NCBI GenBank assembly: GCA_942492825.1
Contig: OW818635.1
Location: forward strand, 248,001 to 312,000
DNA: 64,000 nt
Direction: 5' to 3'
Source: GWE2-51-13 sp942492825
GTDB taxonomy: Bacteria; Bacillota_I; Bacilli_A; Erysipelotrichales; Erysipelotrichaceae
Shown here: in pieces, positions 60,456 through 64,000 of the stretch
Position numbering within the stretch: the first letter of the stretch is position 1
Layout of the letters: the number at the start of each line of letters is the position of its first letter
Notes under the pieces: generated by a model
Seen by the model: only the letters and a program-made list of their open reading frames with translations
Database searches by the model: none
What the model was told of the DNA's origin: nothing
Made by a program: the position numbers and the translations under genes

Positions 60456-61430
60456 ATGCCCAATATCGCAACCCATGGATTGCTTGCGCAGGAAGTACTG
60501 GACAACGCGCCTTTCGACGTATTGGCGGACGTGATTCGTCGTTATCCGAAAGCGTATTTCTTAGGGTCCAACGGTCCGGATTTCCTCTTCTACTATAATG
60601 CTTTGCCATGGCAGAACGCCCAAGGCGCGAAACGGTTCAACGGTTACGGAAACCGCGTACACAGCGAAAAGATCGATGCTTTCTACCATAAAGCGGTGGA
60701 AGTGATCCAACGATTTGAAGATCGCACTCTTCAAGAAGCGGCGATCTCTTTCTTAGCCGGACATTTGACGCATTGGAGTTTGGACACGGTCGCCCATCCC
60801 TATGTCTTCCACAAAACCGGACCGATCGCCGGGGAAACCCGCTATTGGCACTATCGATTGGAAAGCAATATCGACATTCTGATGGTCAAACAGATCAAAG
60901 GGTATTCGTTAAAAGACTTCGACGCACCGCAGTTGGTTAACGCCGACGCAACGACACGTAAAGCGGTCGCGATGCTTTATCAGCCGATACTCAAAGAAGT
61001 TTATAACGAAGAAGCCACGATCGAAGAACTGATCGAATGCATGACATCCTTTCATAAAGTCGTACGCTTATTGAATGACCCGCTGACGTTGAAGTTTCCG
61101 TTGGTCGCTGCCATCGAACGACATTTCAAGATCGAATGGAAGTTTTCCGGTCATATGGTAATCGGACGCATGGACACGACACGCGATATCTTGAATTTGA
61201 AGCGTACGTCATGGACCCATCCTTGCGATGCGGACATGGTTTTCAACGATTCCTTCATCGACCTCTATGAACAAGCGAAAGAACGCGCTACGGGAGTCCT
61301 GTGCGCCTTAAACGACGTTCTCTATAAACATAGCATACCCGGGCAATTGATCTCGCAGATTGGCGATCGGACCTATGATACCGGACTGAAAAATCCGCCG
61401 GAAATGCTTCACTTCAATCCGATCTATTAG
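60456..61430 (+). CDS. Zinc-dependent phospholipase C-like protein
   Basis: The 324-residue protein starts MPNIATHGLLAQEVL with His7, then KAYFLGSNGPDFLFYYN, FLAGHLTHWSLDTVAHPYVFH and the HYRLESNIDILM segment. This histidine/aspartate pattern is that of the zinc-dependent phospholipase C family (PF00882), which binds several zinc ions. It lacks a signal peptide, so it would act inside the cell. Start ATG 60456 follows GCGAGGTGG. It is nine bases ahead of the M19 dipeptidase gene, suggesting co-transcription. Confidence 0.87.
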   Translation: MPNIATHGLLAQEVLDNAPFDVLADVIRRYPKAYFLGSNGPDFLFYYNALPWQNAQGAKRFNGYGNRVHSEKIDAFYHKAVEVIQRFEDRTLQEAAISFLAGHLTHWSLDTVAHPYVFHKTGPIAGETRYWHYRLESNIDILMVKQIKGYSLKDFDAPQLVNADATTRKAVAMLYQPILKEVYNEEATIEELIECMTSFHKVVRLLNDPLTLKFPLVAAIERHFKIEWKFSGHMVIGRMDTTRDILNLKRTSWTHPCDADMVFNDSFIDLYEQAKERATGVLCALNDVLYKHSIPGQLISQIGDRTYDTGLKNPPEMLHFNPIY

Positions 61431-61439
61431 GAGGTCCCC

Positions 61440-62375
61440 ATGCGTATTTGCGATTTGCACGCCGACATCGGAATGGATGTCTTGGCGAAAATAAAAAACG
61501 GCGAAACGGATGTTTTGCGAAACCATCATATCCCCAAGCTTACCGCTGGGGATATCGGTTGTGTCGGTATGGCATGTTTTTTCGAAGGGTTTGAAACGAT
61601 GAATGACTTGACGTCGATGGTATCAAGTTTACGTCAAGAGATCCTTTCCAATCCCGATACGTTGCATTTCTATACCGGCAAAGAGTTATCACCCTATAAA
61701 ATCAACGCGATGATGACGATCGAAGGCATGTGCATGATCCAAAGCGATGTCCAACAAACCTTGACTTGGTGCTACGACCAAGGCGTACGGATCGGATCCT
61801 TAAGTTGGAACGACCAGAACGCCCTGTCGACCGGTGTCAAAGGGGATCCGTCACGCGGATTGACGCCGTTGGGGATCGATGCGATTCAAACGATGAACCG
61901 ACTCAAAATGATCGTGGATGTCTCCCATGCTTCACAGAAAAGCTTTTGGGATATCCTGGAGGTCAGCGAAGCACCGGTCATCGCGACCCACAGCAATGCC
62001 CGTTCGCTTTGTGATTCTGCCCGCAATCTGACTGATGAACAAATCCTTGCGATCGCACGTAAGGGAGGTTTGATCGGATTGGTGGCAGCCCGTCATTTCA
62101 TATCCGCCGACGCATCCAACCAAACCGCTGATATGCTAGCCAAGCATGCCCGCCACATCGCGGACCTGGCCGGGATCGACGTCTTATCCATCGGTTTCGA
62201 TTTCATGGATTTCCTAAATCCTCCGTTTGGGAAAACCGCCATGGCGCTCGATCTTCAAGACGCATTGCAATCACAGAACTTAATCCTTGCGTTACGCGAC
62301 AATGGATTTTCATCGGATCAGATCGAACAGATCGCGTGGAAAAACGCGCAACGCTTTTTTACGGATAACCTATAA
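61440..62375 (+). CDS. M19-family (renal-type) dipeptidase
   Basis: The 311-residue TIM-barrel zinc peptidase begins MRICDLHADIGMD, with DLHAD as metal ligands, then MMTIEGMCMI with the bridging glutamate, VDVSHAS and ATHSNARSLCDSARNLTD with further histidines, and IGFDFMDFL near the end. M19 enzymes hydrolyse L-L and L-D dipeptides. It starts at ATG 61440 after AGGAGG. It would release amino acids for the fermentation pathways in this window. Confidence 0.92.
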   Translation: MRICDLHADIGMDVLAKIKNGETDVLRNHHIPKLTAGDIGCVGMACFFEGFETMNDLTSMVSSLRQEILSNPDTLHFYTGKELSPYKINAMMTIEGMCMIQSDVQQTLTWCYDQGVRIGSLSWNDQNALSTGVKGDPSRGLTPLGIDAIQTMNRLKMIVDVSHASQKSFWDILEVSEAPVIATHSNARSLCDSARNLTDEQILAIARKGGLIGLVAARHFISADASNQTADMLAKHARHIADLAGIDVLSIGFDFMDFLNPPFGKTAMALDLQDALQSQNLILALRDNGFSSDQIEQIAWKNAQRFFTDNL

Positions 62376-62442
62376 TCGAAACAAAGGATCAAAAATTCTC
62401 GATCTTTTCCTTAAATCGTTAGACTCCCATAAATCGCCAGAA

Positions 62443-62459
62443 ACAGGTATAATACCTGT
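62443..62459. promoter_or_regulatory. Palindrome over the -10 of hpf
   Basis: ACAGGTA (62443-62449) and TACCTGT (62453-62459) form a perfect 7-bp dyad around TAA; TATAAT (62448-62453) lies within it, and the -35 region is poor. AAGGAGG follows directly at 62460. It could be a repressor site over the -10, or a short hairpin beside the ribosome site. Confidence 0.5.
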
Positions 62460-62474
62460 AAGGAGGAGTTGCTT

Positions 62475-63011
62475 ATGAAACTCAATATTCACGGAAAGAA
62501 TGTCACGATTACCGAAGCGATGGAAGCCCGTACCGCGAAGAAACTCTCATTTTTGGAAAAGTACTTCATGATCGACGACGATACGGATGCCAACGTCGCA
62601 GTCAAGGTGAATCCGACCAATCTGAAGGTCGAAGTGACGATCGTCACGAAAATCGGATTGCTTCGCGCCGAAGTCGTCCATGAAGATTATTATGCAGCCG
62701 TGGATTTGGCCATCGACAAACTGGAAGATCAGATCCGACGCCAAAAGACGCGCCTGTCGCGCCGTCACCGCGAAAAGCTTTCAATCAATTTCGCCCAGTC
62801 GGTGAGCGAGGAAAACGCGAAGACGAAAGAAGAACCGGTTCGTACAAAGACGATTCTCGCCAAGAAGATGCCTATGGACGAAGCCATCATGCAGATGGAA
62901 ATGCTGGGACACTCGTTCTTCATCTATACCGATGAAGAAACCGAGGAAATCGCCGTCGTCTACAAACGGCTTGCCGGGGGTTACGGCTTGCTGGAGACGA
63001 CGCGGGAATAA
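62475..63011 (+). CDS. hpf: Ribosome hibernation promoting factor, long form
   Basis: I start at ATG 62475 (KLNIHGKNVTITEAMEAR). The 178-residue protein has the N-terminal S30AE/HPF domain (about 1-100) and a C-terminal domain (about 120-178) with LAKKMPMDEAIMQMEMLGHSFFIYTDEETEEIAVVYKRLAGGYGLLE, the dimerisation module that makes 100S ribosomes. The long form is usual in Bacillota. It silences translation in stationary phase. The -10 overlaps a palindrome. Confidence 0.95.
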   Translation: MKLNIHGKNVTITEAMEARTAKKLSFLEKYFMIDDDTDANVAVKVNPTNLKVEVTIVTKIGLLRAEVVHEDYYAAVDLAIDKLEDQIRRQKTRLSRRHREKLSINFAQSVSEENAKTKEEPVRTKTILAKKMPMDEAIMQMEMLGHSFFIYTDEETEEIAVVYKRLAGGYGLLETTRE

Positions 63012-63019
63012 TCAATATC

Positions 63020-63045
63020 AAGGACGGCAAATCGCCGTCCTTTTC
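63020..63045 (+). terminator. Terminator after hpf
   Basis: AAGGACGGC (63020-63028) pairs with GCCGTCCTT (63034-63042), then T-rich. Confidence 0.83.
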
Positions 63046-63047
63046 TA

Positions 63048-63074
63048 TTGAACAAAATGGAATTGTGCTATAAT
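63048..63074 (+). promoter_or_regulatory. Promoter of sepF
   Basis: TTGAAC (63048-63053), a 15-base spacer and TATAAT (63069-63074) with an upstream TG extension (63066-63067). Confidence 0.7.
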
Positions 63075-63095
63075 GAAAAAAAGCGGGAGGATCCT

Positions 63096-63497
63096 ATGTC
63101 AATTCGAAAAAAACTCAAAGATTTCATCGCCCCCATCGAGGAAGATGAAGTATTGGAACTGGATGAAGAAGAATCGAAGAAATTAAGCGACTACGAACAA
63201 CCCCAGAACAAGTCCCTGTCCAAAACGGCGCTTGATACAAAAATGGTTTTATTTGAACCGCGTTCGTTCGACGAAGCGGAAGAAGTGGCGCGTCATTTAA
63301 AAGAACGCCGTGCCGCCGTCGTCAACTTACATCGTCTACCGCGCGATTTCGCACAACGTACGATCGATTTTCTGACCGGCGTGGTCTTCGCGTTGGACGG
63401 TTCGATTCAAAAGGTCGGTCATAACGTGATTCTATGCACCCCGAAATCGATCGGCGTCCATGGCAAGATCGATCTGGAAGGCGAAGACGCCGACTAA
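63096..63497 (+). CDS. sepF: Cell-division protein SepF
   Basis: I start at ATG 63096 (SIRKKLKDFIAPIEED) after GGGAGG. The 133-residue protein has an N-terminal amphipathic membrane-binding helix, an acidic linker, and the SepF core: MVLFEPRSFDEAEEVARHLKERRAAVVNLHRLPRDFAQRTIDFLTGVVFALDG, then HNVILCTPKSI. SepF anchors FtsZ and organises the septum. It stands just before a DivIVA-domain gene, as in the usual Bacillota division cluster, but ylmG/ylmH are not between them. Confidence 0.94.
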   Translation: MSIRKKLKDFIAPIEEDEVLELDEEESKKLSDYEQPQNKSLSKTALDTKMVLFEPRSFDEAEEVARHLKERRAAVVNLHRLPRDFAQRTIDFLTGVVFALDGSIQKVGHNVILCTPKSIGVHGKIDLEGEDAD

Positions 63498-63504
63498 GCG
63501 ATTC

Positions 63505-63533
63505 TTGAACTTTTCGCGGGCTTATGGCATAAT
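63505..63533 (+). promoter_or_regulatory. Promoter of the DivIVA-domain gene
   Basis: TTGAAC (63505-63510), a 17-base spacer and CATAAT (63528-63533), 29 bases before the start. Confidence 0.7.
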
Positions 63534-63562
63534 GTCAATGCCTGCCGCACGGGGGGTATAAC

Positions 63563-64000
63563 ATGGAAGTCCCAAAACCGAAATTCCGTCTTATGAAGAA
63601 CGGATACGATCGTTTCGCGGTGGATGATACCGTGGACCGCTTGCTGTTCGAGAACGAGACAATGCGCCAACAATTGGATTCGTATCGCAATCAAGTGGAT
63701 CATGCGGCGACCCAATTTAGCCAAATCAAAAGCCGATATCAAGCCTTGGTTTCCGAATTGACGATCCGCGAAAAAGCCGCGGACGACATCGCGCGCTTGG
63801 CGTTGAAGGAAGCCAATACGATCATCGATACGGCGCAAAACAACGCCGATACGATCGTTCGCGAGGCGCTTTCGACCGCACGGATGTTGTTGACGGAAAT
63901 CGCCCGTATCGGGCAGGATGCCAAAGATGTCAAGGTCGAGATGCAGATGAAGTTACAAGCGTTACAGAAGGCGTTGGAAGAATTCGAAATTCCAGCCATT
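63563..64000 (+). CDS. DivIVA-domain protein, N-terminal part (runs off the right edge)
   Basis: This frame starts at ATG 63563 after a GGGGGG ribosome site and stays open to the window end (146 codons, no stop). It begins MEVPKPKFRLMKNGYDRFAVDDTVDRL, close to the DivIVA/GpsB start (F..v..GYd...Vd.fld), followed by a long coiled coil (LLFENETMRQQLDSYRNQ, then RLALKEANTIIDTAQNNADTIVREA), and a methionine/lysine-rich helix. DivIVA-domain proteins recognise curved membranes or division sites. It is next to sepF, in line with a division role. The C-terminus lies outside the window. Confidence 0.8.
   Translation, partial: MEVPKPKFRLMKNGYDRFAVDDTVDRLLFENETMRQQLDSYRNQVDHAATQFSQIKSRYQALVSELTIREKAADDIARLALKEANTIIDTAQNNADTIVREALSTARMLLTEIARIGQDAKDVKVEMQMKLQALQKALEEFEIPAI

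Overview
The window reads as a chromosomal segment of a fermentative, Gram-positive-type (Bacillota / Mycoplasmatota-like) bacterium. Evidence: AAGGAGG-type ribosome binding sites at good spacing, sigma-A promoters close to TTGACA-17-TATAAT, a T-box leader, SepF/DivIVA division genes, long-form HPF, TypA, YerC-type TrpR-like regulator, and lipoproteins with Gram-positive lipoboxes. TGA is used as a stop and TGG as tryptophan, so the code is standard. Alanine racemase, SepF and DivIVA suggest a walled cell. Base composition is moderate in housekeeping genes and clearly AT-richer in two stretches, about 1.8-5.2 kb and 8.1-12.5 kb. No closer taxonomic placement is possible from the sequence alone.

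Layout. 0-1.8 kb: end of guaB and guaA (purine synthesis). 1.8-5.2 kb: decayed IS3-family transposase, then an AT-rich membrane M48-type metalloprotease gene. 5.2-7.4 kb: HAD phosphatase, alanine racemase, small membrane protein. 7.5-8.1 kb: six-tRNA operon (Val, Thr, Tyr, Gln, Lys, Gly) with a near-consensus promoter and a terminator. 8.1-12.5 kb: AT-rich accessory block with a bacteriocin-type (lactococcin-972 group) ABC exporter pair, a small ACT/NikR-like protein and an unknown membrane-anchored protein. 12.6-22.8 kb: a LiaF-like protein, tyrosine phenol-lyase, then a tight operon for the methylaspartate route of glutamate fermentation: overlooked small ORF, P-loop/AlaRS-SAD protein, glmS, glmL, glmE, methylaspartate ammonia-lyase, AtuA-like, DUF4387, kinase-like protein.

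23-28.4 kb: ATP-grasp protein, gnd-zwf (oxidative pentose phosphate pathway), patatin. 28.4-32 kb (minus strand): TrpR-like regulator, polar amino-acid ABC transporter, mutY. 32-38.2 kb: a DUF308-type membrane protein with a possible permuted NlpC-like domain, then a translationally coupled trio (membrane methyltransferase-like, GH3-type adenylating enzyme, membrane GAF-GGDEF-HD-GYP protein). 38.2-47.3 kb: L-lactate dehydrogenase, typA, VOC protein, a four-module flavodiiron/rubredoxin/NADH-rubredoxin reductase fusion, and tgt-queA-queH. 47.3-53.4 kb: valine T-box, GNAT, valS, pyruvate phosphate dikinase. 53.5-58.9 kb: D-2-hydroxyacid dehydrogenase, glycine-betaine/proline ABC transporter, alanine dehydrogenase. 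58.9-64 kb: DUF2779 nuclease-like protein, zinc phospholipase C-like protein, M19 dipeptidase, hpf, sepF and the start of a DivIVA-domain protein.

Functionally the window fits an amino-acid fermenter: tyrosine yields phenol, pyruvate and ammonia; glutamate is rearranged by a B12 mutase and deaminated to mesaconate; pyruvate connects to lactate (Ldh), alanine (Ald) and PEP (PPDK). The most novel part is the glutamate-mutase operon. No classical mesaconase follows methylaspartate ammonia-lyase. Instead there are an AtuA-like/DUF4387 pair, an unassigned P-loop protein, and a 38-codon ORF that runs through a terminator-like hairpin.
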